From assembly GCA_030280995.1 (NCBI GenBank), contig JASXTE010000015.1:6745001-6809000 (forward strand): a stretch of 64,000 nt of DNA. Direction: 5' to 3'. A model generated the notes under the pieces. It was not told where the DNA came from and ran no database searches. It saw nothing but the letters and a program-made list of their open reading frames with translations. Shown here one piece after another: positions 23,871 to 34,696 of the stretch. The translations under genes were made by a program, and so were the position numbers. The stretch is from Hemileia vastatrix. Taxonomy: Eukaryota; Basidiomycota; Pucciniomycetes; Pucciniales; Zaghouaniaceae. Each line of letters begins with the position of its first letter. Within the stretch, counting starts at the first letter, position 1.

Positions 23871-26800
23871 GAGGGTGATTTGGATAGCCATAGGGGTTGG
23901 ATGAAAATTTAAAGGGTGGATTGGGGTGGGGTGAAGAGTGAAAAGATAGGGGGTGGAAGCAAATGTATTTTAATTAGTTATAAAAGTAGTGAGGCCGATT
24001 TGAGGTAAAAATAGATAGGGTAGAGAAGGGAGAGGCAATAAAGGAGTGGTGAGGGTTGAGGGATGAGGATTGTAGAAAAAGGGGCAGAGTTGTGTTAAAA
24101 TAGAAAATTGAGTGGAGGGGAATAGTGAGGAGGGCTTAAACTTGGATTTTGAAGCTTAGAGGGTGTAGAAAATGTATATTTAGGGCAATAAAAAGGTGAG
24201 GGGTGGTAATAGAATTAACAGAAATGATAAGGTAGAAAAATTTGTGTGGAGAGATTGAGAGTTTGTCAATTTAGGTAGCAAAAAATGGAGAGTGTACTCT
24301 ATTCTTTAGGTGAGATTTAGAGTCCAACCCCTTAATCTACACCTCTATTCTGCCAATATGAAAAATAACTGATAATTATCTTTTATTGATATTTTTTAAA
24401 TTAATCCTATAGTTTATACATCTTTATATAATATTTATATTTACAATGCACTTTAAGACTAAGATAGTAATATAATAAAATAATTGGTAACAAAGTACTA
24501 TTTTGCTTTTTTAAACAAGAATTGGCAGTATGCTTCTGATAAGTAAACATGATATAAATAAATAATTTATTAGGAAAATTGTAGCAAAAAGTTGAAAACT
24601 AAAACAAAACATTTAAAGAAATTTTAAAAAATTGAACTTATGTATTTTATGATTTTATTGTATTTATATTTAAATTTAATATTAAAATATGTTGGTTAGA
24701 TTAAAAAAATTTTTGAATTAAATTAAATAATTCATATAATGATTGGAGAAAAGATCTATCAACATATATAGCCATTTGACTTAATTTCTTGTTTTGTGAT
24801 TACTATATATAACTGGATAATTACTTGTAATAACAGCAACTTTAAGAAACTTTAATAATTTATCTGCCTAAACATATTTACAATAATCTATTCTGTAGCA
24901 AAATAAATTTTTGAGTCCTTTTTTCACTAATTTTATTCATTGAAATGACTAAACACATTTTTAAAAAAATAATTATCATTTTTTTGGTGGTACTTAGATT
25001 TATCTCTAAATGAAATCCTGTTTTCAAGTGTGGGTCAAGCCAATTCAAGTCATGAAAAAATTTATACTTTATAAGAATTTTTATTAAGTATTTTTAAGTA
25101 TAAAAATAAATATATTTTTATATCAAAATATTTTTATTTAATATTTTGAAGTTATGAAGAGAAGTACAAATTAAGAATCATTTTAATAAAATATCATATT
25201 AAAAATAGCTTTATGTTGATCAATTATTATTATGATATGAGTTCTTTCCATATGGAAGATTAATAAAATAACTTAAAAATTTTTTATACCGCTATATTAT
25301 ATAAAAAAGGTATCAGCTCTTTTGCTTAGATTTGAAGTACTTCAAAAAAAAATTTTTTTACTTTAGATACAAATAATATAGAGTCTTAAGAGCAAAATAT
25401 TAATTTTTTAGCCTTATATTTGTAAGATGAAGGGAATCACAGGATAAAATTGGCTGTATTCTTAAAAAATTAAGGAAATATCTTTAAAATCAATATATAT
25501 TTCTATAAAAAATCAATCTGCTTTAAATATGTAATGAAGATTTGAAATAATTCTTTTTAAATTTATTATTATAAAATATACTCATTCCAGTATTGCTTTG
25601 TGATAAGGTCAATATCAAGAAGATTTATATATTCTTCTGTTTAAATAAAATATCAAAGGGATTGTTTTTCATACACTTAGAAATTGAATAGAAAAAGCAT
25701 ATAAGATCTACCAATCAGCATGAATATCATTATTCGAATAAATCGTTGGTAGATCCTGAACCTATATATTTAATTTTAGAATTGTGTGTAAGTGTTCAGT
25801 TGTGAATTACTCCTATCACAACTTTTATTCTAAAAACTAAAAAAGTGTACCTAAAAAATTTCACTAAATTTATTTTTCAGAACCATTGAATTGAAATATT
25901 TTTTCTATTCATTTTAAATATGGAATAATATCATTTTCAATCAAAAATATGATTGCCTTTAAAGCTGCTTTGCTACATGGGCATTTTCTAAAGTAACTAT
26001 TGTGTCTTTTTTACAAAATAAATATCATATAATAGTTTTTCAATTTAAAACTGATAGAATTTTGAAGAAGTACCACTTCTAACTATTTAACTCAGTTCTT
26101 GAACAATAATACAATCAAAATTTATATCTAAAGCACATTTTTTAACATGATAACACTTTACAAAATATATGGTGCTTATTCCCAATTTGACACTGAAATT
26201 ATCCCAAAATACAGCATTGAAGCAAAATCAATAACTAAAATAAAAGTTTAAATAGATTTCTACTGCTTTTTTTTTATTATCTTTAAATTTTTAGATCTAG
26301 CATGAGTTTCAAATTTTCATATGAAAAAATTACTGAATAGCAATTTATTATTTCAACTCGTGAGATTACTCTACCAAATAACCATATTTACATAAAATTT
26401 TGATGAAATAAATCATGAAAAGTTCCAGAACATCAAATATGTATTACATTGAATAAATGTATATTGCAAAAAAATTTTGAGGTTGATTATTAAATATAAC
26501 AAAAAAAGAGCAAAAATGTGTTTTTTTTAATTTTAATCTCTTTTTGCATATAAAAATGTAAAAAAATTGATAAAAATCCACTGGTATAAGAATTATACTT
26601 CTTTATAAACTTATAATAAAACAATTAATTAATTATTAATGCTTAGTGTAAAGAAGTTATGAGAGGAATTCATTGAAACAGAAATTAGGAAAACATATTT
26701 CTATCTCTTTTTTTTAAAAATATGAGTCTTTTCACAGTATTAAAGAATAAAACACTTGAAAATTTTGATGGTTCAATATGTTTGTTAAATAAATATATTT

Positions 26801-27240
26801 AACTGAAAGTATTTATAATGAATAATCAGAAAAAATAAAATTACAAAAAAATAAGGTAATATGGTTTAAATTTAAAAATGAAAGCTTCAAATTCTTGTTT
26901 AAAAGGAGTTATCAATAAAAAGAACCACTGATCTTATTATATAATTTTTAATAAAATAACTAATTAAATCATTAGAGAGGTTAAAAGTGATGCTTTTTAA
27001 ATAAAAAGTATATTTTTTATTCTTTTTAATGATCAATTGAAATTTTAAATGAAAATTTAATTGTGTTTTATGAAAAAAAGATCTGTGAATGGATCAGATT
27101 CTTAATCTTCCCTTGTCATTATTTCTATAGATTATTCATTTAACTTTCACTATTATTCCAGCACAGAATCATCCATTATTGGTTAAGAGATCTAGATGAG
27201 TTCAAAGTAAAGTTAAGTAACAGTTCATTATAAGTTCAGT
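23871..27240. other. Gene-free AT-rich stretch with a purine-rich start
   Basis: Positions 23871-24310 are strongly purine-rich on the plus strand (many GGG/GAGG runs). From 24340 to 27240 the sequence is extremely AT-rich. There is no ORF with recognisable motifs, no tandem array, and no terminal repeats that I could pair. It may be old host DNA or a decayed element. Confidence 0.5.
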
Positions 27241-27318
27241 CTAAGTTCCATCTGTGTACCATCTAATTTATAGTTGAGGATTTTATAGAAAGTTCCCCCC
27301 AAATATTGGGTGGTGATA
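27200..27318. repeat. Orphan right end of a third CACTA element (CACTA-3)
   Basis: The string GTTCCCCCCAAATATTGGGT followed by GGTG, then ATA, has the same layout as the CACTA right ends at 12256, 22880 and 50353. It is preceded by short TTCA-rich repeats (CAGTTCATTATAAGTTCAGT). A matching left end was not found between 23871 and 27300, so the element is truncated or its left end has decayed. Confidence 0.5.
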
Positions 27319-27539
27319 GATTCATATGTAGAAGACTCTATGTAAAAAATTAATATCATTAGTAGTTAACTTACTTGTTTTCCATCTAATTTTTGTTCTC
27401 TGCATACAAATTTTGAAGAAAAAAATATATAAGAGATATGTATATTTTATCATGTCTATGTGCTTGAAATTCAATGTGCCAAATTGTGTTGAACAATAAT
27501 TTGTTGTTTTTAATTTGTGTATTTGTGGTTAATTTAAAA

Positions 27540-27965
27540 AAGCAATTGCCAACAGGGATGCAAAAAAGTTGGTATGCAATATGAAATAAATATTGAATAT
27601 GAAAATAGTGGCAAGCAAAATTTGTGATTTCACTCATGAATTTTCATTCTTGACTAGTAGTGTGGGGGAACTGGGATGCAAAAAAGTTGGCATGAAATAT
27701 GAAATGAATATTGCATATGAAAACAGTGGCAAGAAAAAATTGTAATTCCACTCATGGATTTTTATTCTTGACTAGTGGTATGGGGGTTGGTAGCAGCAGT
27801 AAAGCAACCACCAAAAAATTTACTGGACTCATTTTTGAGCTGAGGGTAACATGAGTGTAGAATTATGGAAGAGTCCCGTAATTTATTATTATTCCTTAAT
27901 TTTATTAAAAAATATTCATTATTGAAAATGACTTTTGGTTGGTTAGTAATTGATCTAGCTATGCC
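27540..27965. repeat. Repeat block with a ~115-base tandem duplication
   Basis: Two copies of a unit starting GGGATGCAAAAAAGTTGG lie at about 27555-27668 and 27669-27785 with roughly 85-90% identity by eye. The tail of the block (to GATCTAGCTATGCC) is related to 13100-13370 in CACTA-2. Confidence 0.7.
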
Positions 27966-28335
27966 AAACCCTTTCTCAATATTGTGTCAATCTTGTGAAT
28001 GAGCCAATGATCTCCAATCAGTATTGCACAAGGATCAGTGGCAATTTAATGTAATTCAGCCAACCTGTGATATTGGTGCAAGAGGTGTTTAAATGACTAA
28101 TGATAAACTTATTACCAGTAAGTAAGAAAACAGAGATGATCAAAATAGAGAAGAATAATAATAAGATCAATGGATGATCTAACCTTATGAATGAGCCAAT
28201 GATCTCCAATCAGTATTGCACAAGGATCAGTGGTGATTTAATGTAATTCAGCCAACCTAACTATAATTTTATAAGTATCAAATACACAAGAAAGGTGATA
28301 TAGCTAAGAATAATAATACCTGTGATATTGGTGCA

Positions 28336-29512
28336 TGTCAGTACAGTCTAGTATATAAGTATGATATAATAGTTTTATTTTATGGTCCTACTACTTATTG
28401 ATAAATGATTTAGTGATTAAACCTCAGGGGAAGACTAATAGAATAGTTATACTCAAGTTAAACTCACAATACTTGGATTTAAATGCGTGCTAGTGGTGGA
28501 AAATAGAAGAATAAAATATAGTTATAGCTTTTATAAAGATAATATCAATTTATAAGGGCTTTATAATATATTTCTGAATGTTAATAATTGTAGTGAAGTG
28601 TTTGTTTGAAGTATAGTAATTGAATGATGATAATAAACCGTCAAAATCCCTCCTTACTTATACCCAAATCCACTGGAGTGCACAGACCTTCAATCCAGAT
28701 GATGTCACTGCTATCCCCGGCAATTACAGCACTGTGAGGGCCCATCACCTCCCCATGGCGTCCACTTCAAGCAGTTTCAACACCCAGACCTCCAGTAAGG
28801 ACCCTCCATCACTATTAATAATAACACAGAGTCATACCATAAATAGAAATCCCAGATAAAAGCGGATACCATAAAGAAACAGGTAAAATAAAAGATCAAA
28901 AAGAGATTTAATGAAACTAAAAGCATATAAAGGAAACAAATAAAATGTCCAAGCCCCCAATAACATCCCCAAGCATCCAAATTAACCCAAAAACATCTTT
29001 CCAACCAATAAATCCGTGAATAACCATCCAAGGAAGTAATTTAAGTTGTCCAAACTGGGTGTATGCGCCTGATATAGGTGTCTATGCTTCTGTAGGCGTT
29101 GTAAATCCACTGATTTCGTCCATATGACCTAAAATAAGCAGAAAAACAATAGTTATAGGCTATTAAGGGGCTAAAACCCACTTATATACCTAAATATACA
29201 TAATATACTGCATATTTCACTGAATATGAGATTTATGTATACATATAAGGTTATGTATGTCAATAATTACTTCATATCACTTAAGATAAGTATATTATGA
29301 CTCCATTAACACCTTAATAAGTATTATTAGGCCATGGATAAGCTATTTAAACTATTATAAATTATATAATAGAATAATAATTATATATATATATAATAAA
29401 ATAATATATATTATTATTTTAACCTTATTTTTAAGATATAAGCTTAATCTAGTTAAGGTTATCTTATTTTAAGCATAAGAAATACTCAGTCCTAAGGATA
29501 TTTAGGCTGACA
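28336..29512 (-). repeat. Gypsy-1 3' LTR
   Basis: The termini are TGTCAG...CTGACA (6-base inverted ends). It includes a less AT-rich ~150-base island (CCACTGGAGTGCACAGACC...) and, on the minus strand at 28777-29031, an open 84-codon frame rich in aromatic and hydrophobic residues. Confidence 0.93.
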
Positions 29513-29524
29513 CTCCCTCACCCC
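29513..29524 (-). promoter_or_regulatory. Polypurine tract of Gypsy-1
   Basis: On the minus strand GGGGTGAGGGAG directly abuts the start of the 3' LTR. This is where plus-strand DNA synthesis of an LTR retrotransposon is primed, and it fixes the orientation. Confidence 0.85.
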
Positions 29525-29628
29525 AAAAAAAACAATAAAAAAAAATGTTAAGACATTTTAATTAATCTTAAGGAATGAAATAAAAAATAAAAAATAATTT
29601 TTATAATACATATACTGAATGAACAGTA

Positions 29629-30378
29629 TTATTTAGATTTATATTTTTTCAGGAGATTTTTAAGATCAGAGATTTCATTTTCTGGAATCCACTGGTCATA
29701 TTCACTTGATTTATTTTTAAATCTTAATAGATACTCAACTCCCTTTTCTTTAGTAAGGTGTCTCTTTTTAAGTATCTTTTCAATTTCTGCTTTTTCCACT
29801 ATTTCTTCAGGTTGCTGTTTATGCCTTCCTGATCTTCTTGGAAATAGAGCAGTATCATTAGAATGGTATGGTTTTATAAGAGAAATAGGAAATACTGGAT
29901 GTTTTCTATCATAAGGTGCATATAGAATAACCTCAACAGCATTATTACCAACCATCTTTTTAACTACAAATGGTCCAATGAATGGATCCTTCAATTTAAC
30001 ATTACCATTTAAATTGAAATGTAGCGTTGAAATAAGGACTTCATCACCCTCTTTGAACATTTGTTCTTTATGGGCTTTATCCCATCTTTTCTTTTCATAC
30101 TCAAAAGCCTTATTTATACATTCTTGAGCATGTTTTCTGCATAATTCCTGCATCTGAAGAAAAGATTTAGTACCTGGATGAATATCCAATCTAGGTAACT
30201 TATTAAGAGTTTTAGCAGGGGTATTAGGTACATAACCCAACCATAACTCAAATGGCTTTTTGCCAGTGACAGAATGTACTGTACTATTATATGCAAATTC
30301 TAAACCTGGGATAAGGGTTACCCAATCATGCGTGAATTTGTCATTGTCTTTAAAATTAAGACCAAAAGCACAGTATCT
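29629..30378 (-). pseudogene. Gypsy-1 integrase C-terminal fragment with chromodomain
   Basis: The frame is open from the gag junction to the stop at 29629. It starts inside the integrase region preceding the FAYN(S/N)T-HS-TGK-PFEL block (here FAYNSTVHSVTGKKPFEL), continues through the GEVLIST-type beta region (EGDEVLISTLHF; GPFVVKK) and ends with a chromodomain-like segment (EIEKILKKR, VEYLLRFKN, YDQWIPENEI). Chromodomains guide some fungal Ty3 integrases to heterochromatin. It lacks the catalytic core, so it is non-functional as an integrase. Confidence 0.88.
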
Positions 30379-30380
30379 TC

Positions 30381-32678
30381 TTATATATCCTTAATGATTT
30401 TAACATCCTCAAAATTCATTAAAGATTCATTTGAGTCTATATTTAATATTGGATTGTAAAAGATGGACAAATCATCTTCCAACATACAGACTTCATTTTC
30501 ATCACTATATGAGATATTGCTGTCATAATCACTTGAATCATTACTCTTTTCTACTTCATTTTCAGATTCATGTTGATTTTCAACAATATTTATGTTTTCC
30601 TCACATTTGTGACCTTTAACCCAAGGTTTGTTACACTTATAACAAGTATTTGTTTCATACTTTTTAGGTACTACAGGTGCAGTAGGTTTTTTCTGCTTCT
30701 CCTGAAGTGTTTTTGAATTCTGAGTTTTTACAGGTTCAACATTTTGCTTATAAGTGGAATACCTTGATTCATACTTATGGTTCAATAATATTTCATTGCA
30801 AATATTAATAAAGTCAGAATATTCAGTAACATTTAATGTTCTAGCTACAACAATGTCTCTGACAGATATAGGTAATTTGTATATTATCTTATCTTTCCAT
30901 AAGTTAAAATCCATATGAGGCTCAATGGCTTTTAATATTTTATTTAAATTCATTAAAAATACCATAGGTTTGTCACCATTCAACGGATTATACCTAGTCT
31001 TCTCATACAGTCTCTGCTGAGTAAGCCTGAATTTAGAACCTCCAAATTGTTTTTCAATAAGTTGTTTCCATTCAGCCCAAGAGTAGTCTCTACCCTCACT
31101 TAAGACAGCTTCAAACCATAATAAAGCAACATCCTTAAATAAAGAAATTAATTTTGATGTTATCTCTTCATCTGGTAACTTATATGAGAATTTCAAGTTG
31201 TCAATTCTTTGAATAAAATGTTGCCAATCAGAGCTGGCTTCCCCATCATAAGTTGGGTACTGATCTATTTTAGGCCAGTTCTTCTGATTGGATTTTATCT
31301 CACTAATCTTAGGTAAATTCAACAACTCATTCACTTTTGATAAATGGTCTTGTATTTCTTCCTGCACGGATTTGTGACTTACATTTTCAGATTTGACACT
31401 ACCACCAGATGGTTTTAATTGTGGTGGTACAGGGAAGGAATGAGATTCATTTTTGCCAATGAAAGGATTATTATTATATTGATTATACTTATGATTATCC
31501 TGGTTCATTAGTAGATTGGCAGTTTCAATCTCAACTTTAGTTAATCTTTGTAGCAGCTCAGAGACACTTTGATTTGTCTGTGCAAAAGATAACTTTGTTC
31601 TTGATTCAGTTTTTAACAAGTGTGTTTCATATAATTTTTCTAACTCACAAAATTTGTTTGAAAGGTCATTATATTTATTACTCAATGAATCATATTTAAG
31701 AGTTAGAGACAAATGTTCTTTCTCTAATTCTTTATTACGTGTTGCTAATTGAGAAATGTTCAATGTTAAGGATGAAATTGTATCACTAGTAAGCTTAACT
31801 GTCTGTTCCTCACAATCAGTCATTCTATTCCACAATGCTGAAACAATTCTATGGACAGTTGGATTATTGTTAAAATATTCCATGTCCTCCTTTTCAATTC
31901 TCTCACTCTCCTGTGAACTACTCATCTCACTAGTAGGTGGTTGCAACTGAGGATTAACTGTATTATCATTGTATATAGTACTGTTATTATGGACAAAAGA
32001 CAAGTCAGGTGTATCTACTCTAAAACCTAAATTTCTTAATTCCTCCTCTATTTTTTGTACAGATTTAACATCAATAGAATTACCTATATTGTAATTATCA
32101 GTATTTTGTCTAATCTGAGAGGGTAAGTTACTTACCAAGGGATGGTTGCCAGTCCTGATTTTTGGCGCTTTTTTCCCTTGTAAGGGTGAGCTGAGGGAGT
32201 CAGATGAGGGGGTGGATCCCTGTTGCAACTGTGGCTTGTCCACTGTTGGTGAAACCAGTCCCATTTCCATTTGTCTACCAGGATTTTCTCCTGGGAGTGA
32301 GTGGACCCTCCTTGGGTAGGGGGTTGCTGATTTGATTGACTGGGCTGGCCTCCCTTTAATTCTGCCATTGCCTGATTCATCTGCTGAAATCCTACCTTGC
32401 AATTGTTTTGCAACTGCTCTACTTCTTTGAACATGAGAGATTTTGATTCCTCTAGCTTCAGAACCTGTTTGGCCAGGTGGGACAGTTGATCCTGAAGAGG
32501 AGGAGACGTCTTTTTGATAGTTATCTTTTTTAAGAGGGCGTCCTTTTCCTCTATACTCATGCTTTCTGGCTGGGGGTACTGTTGTCCCTCCATGGTGATG
32601 TCCTGGAAAGTTTTTATTAGCTTTAGACCTGGTATTATAAGCAGGCTGTTCACTTACACTATCCTGAGGAGCACTCAT
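30381..32678 (-). CDS. gag: Gypsy-1 gag, 765 aa
   Basis: The frame is intact from ATG (MSAPQDSVSEQ) to TAA. The first ~250 residues are disordered and rich in Ser, Pro, Gln and Lys. A coiled coil of ~60 residues follows (heptads around LATRNKELEKEHLSLTLKY). The capsid-like domain is at about 475-640 (WPKIDQYPTYDG, LLWFEAVL, SWAEWKQLIEKQFG). A zinc knuckle CYKCNKPWVKGHKC (CX2CX7HXC) lies at about 682-695, followed by an acidic tail. The protein would form the virus-like particle and bind the RNA. The last few codons run into the deletion junction, so the natural C-terminus may differ. The openness of 765 codons in a deleted element suggests recent mobilisation of the deleted form. Confidence 0.93.
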   Translation of the reverse strand: MSAPQDSVSEQPAYNTRSKANKNFPGHHHGGTTVPPARKHEYRGKGRPLKKDNYQKDVSSSSGSTVPPGQTGSEARGIKISHVQRSRAVAKQLQGRISADESGNGRIKGRPAQSIKSATPYPRRVHSLPGENPGRQMEMGLVSPTVDKPQLQQGSTPSSDSLSSPLQGKKAPKIRTGNHPLVSNLPSQIRQNTDNYNIGNSIDVKSVQKIEEELRNLGFRVDTPDLSFVHNNSTIYNDNTVNPQLQPPTSEMSSSQESERIEKEDMEYFNNNPTVHRIVSALWNRMTDCEEQTVKLTSDTISSLTLNISQLATRNKELEKEHLSLTLKYDSLSNKYNDLSNKFCELEKLYETHLLKTESRTKLSFAQTNQSVSELLQRLTKVEIETANLLMNQDNHKYNQYNNNPFIGKNESHSFPVPPQLKPSGGSVKSENVSHKSVQEEIQDHLSKVNELLNLPKISEIKSNQKNWPKIDQYPTYDGEASSDWQHFIQRIDNLKFSYKLPDEEITSKLISLFKDVALLWFEAVLSEGRDYSWAEWKQLIEKQFGGSKFRLTQQRLYEKTRYNPLNGDKPMVFLMNLNKILKAIEPHMDFNLWKDKIIYKLPISVRDIVVARTLNVTEYSDFINICNEILLNHKYESRYSTYKQNVEPVKTQNSKTLQEKQKKPTAPVVPKKYETNTCYKCNKPWVKGHKCEENINIVENQHESENEVEKSNDSSDYDSNISYSDENEVCMLEDDLSIFYNPILNIDSNESLMNFEDVKIIKDI

Positions 32679-33189
32679 ATTGTTTAGAATAACAATATTT
32701 TACGTCTACAAAAGGAAAAAACTCTGTGGAATTAGTAGACAAAAGATATTAGTAATTATATTACTAATAAAAAAGCAATGGAGCTTACCCTGAATTTATA
32801 TCTTTATTTATTTAAATAAAATATAAGAAAAATTCGAAAAAATCTGTTAAAAATATAATAATAAGTTTAACTAGACCTCTATAAGGGTGAATAATTAGCT
32901 TACCAAGCTTTAGCCAAATACCAATTTTATTGGGTGTTATATTGGTGTCCAAATACCAAGTGAAATTGGGTTTATATTGGGTACAGTTACTACTGTAAAT
33001 ATCTAATTTTTATAATAAAAAATTAGTACAATTATTATAAGGGTTCTTTTCCGCAATCAATGAGTTATGATGACCCACTAATATGCCGCAGACCCAAATA
33101 TTTGGTTAATTTTGAGTTGTACTAAGGTAAAAATCACGTCCCAAGGCTTATACTAAATAATAAGTAAAATATAAGGAAAGACCCCCAAT

Positions 33190-34366
33190 TGTCAGTACAG
33201 TCTAGTATATAAGTATGATATAATAGTTTTATTTTATGGTCCTACTACTTATTGATAAATGATTTAGTGATTAAACCTCAGGGGAAGACTAATAGAATAG
33301 TTATACTCAAGTTAAACTCACAATACTTGGATTTAAATGCGTGCTAGTGGTGGAAAATAGAAGAATAAAATATAGTTATAGCTTATATAAAGATAATATC
33401 AATTTATAATGGCTTTATAATATATTTCTAAACATTAATAATTGTATAGTAGTGTTTTTTGGAGTTGTAGTAATTGAATGATGATAAATAACCGTCAAAA
33501 TCCCTCCTTACTTATACCCAAATCCACTGGAGTGCACAGACCTTCAATCCAGATGATGTCACTGCTATCCCCGGCAATTACAGCACTGTGAGGGCCCATC
33601 ACCTCCCCATGGCGTCCACTTCAAGCAGTTTCAACACCCAGACCTCCAGTAAGGACCCTCCATCACTATTAATAATAACACAGAGTCATACCATAAATAG
33701 AAATCCCAGATAAAAGTGGATACCATAAAGAAACAGGTAAAATAAAAGATCAAAAAGAGATTTAATGAAACTAAAAGCATATAAAGGAAACAAATAAAAT
33801 GTCCAAGCCCCCAATAACATCCCCAAGCATCCAAATTAACCCAAAAACATCTTTCCAACCAATAAATCCGTGAATAACCATCCAAGGAAGTAATTTAAGT
33901 TGTCCAAACTGGGTGTATGCGCCTGATATAGGTGTCTATGCTTCTGTAGGCGTTGTGAGTCCACTGATTTCGTCCATATGACCTAAAATAAGCAGAAAAA
34001 CAATAGTTATAGGCTATTAAGGGGCTAAAACCCACTTATATACCTAAATATACATAATATACTGCATATTTCACTGAATATGAGATTTATGTATACATAT
34101 AAGGTTATGTATGTCAATAATTACTTCATATCACTTAAGATAAGTATATTATGACTCCATTAACACCTTAATAAGTATTATTAGGCCATGGATAAGCTAT
34201 TTAAACTATTATAAATTATATAATAGAATAATAATTATATATATATATAATAAAATAATATATATTATTATTTTAACCTTATTTTTAAGATATAAGCTTA
34301 ATCTAGTTAAGGTTATCTTATTTTAAGCATAAGAAATACTCAGTCCTAAGGATATTTAGGCTGACA
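33190..34366 (-). repeat. Gypsy-1 5' LTR, with leader to 32679
   Basis: Same length and nearly the same sequence as 28336-29512. On the minus strand the LTR ends ...TACTGACA and is followed by ATTGGGGGTCTTTCC, the expected place of a primer-binding site. I could not assign a tRNA to it. Positions 32679-33189 are an AT-rich untranslated leader with no ORF. Confidence 0.92.
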
Positions 34367-34696
34367 GTGCAAGAGGTGTTTAAATGACGAATGATAAATT
34401 TATGGCCAGTAAGTAAGAAAACAGAGATGATAAAAATAGAGAAGAATAATAATAATATTGATGGAGAGAAAAGATAACAAGCAGCATTACATCTATATAT
34501 GATATTCTCCATTGGTCTCTAGTAAATTATAATTGACAAACATCTACTAATAGCACGTGATACACATGTTATTGACAGGTTGTGACTGGTTGACTGATCC
34601 AATGAGGTTAGGTGTTGTACAAAAGCGTGAGTGTTGTGGGATACCGTGAGAACTAGTACCGACATTGGAGAAGATGAATGGAAACAATTTTTAATC

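Larger units (their letters stand above)
28336..34366 (-). mobile_element. Gypsy-1: complete but internally deleted Ty3/Gypsy chromovirus-type element (TSD GTGCA)
   Basis: Two 1177-base LTRs (28336-29512 and 33190-34366) are nearly identical, so insertion was recent. TSD GTGCA is at 28331-28335 and 34367-34371. On the minus strand the order is LTR, ~510-base leader, gag (32678-30381), a direct junction to the last part of integrase with a chromodomain (30378-29629), a polypurine tract and LTR. Protease, reverse transcriptase, RNase H and most of integrase are missing, so it could only move with help, like other gag-only derivatives. Confidence 0.92.

Noticed and set aside
32132..32653. 173-codon ORF overlapping Gypsy-1 gag on the same strand in another frame
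   Set aside because: It overlaps the disordered Ser/Gln-rich part of gag, whose repetitive codons keep alternate frames open; no independent start context or motif.
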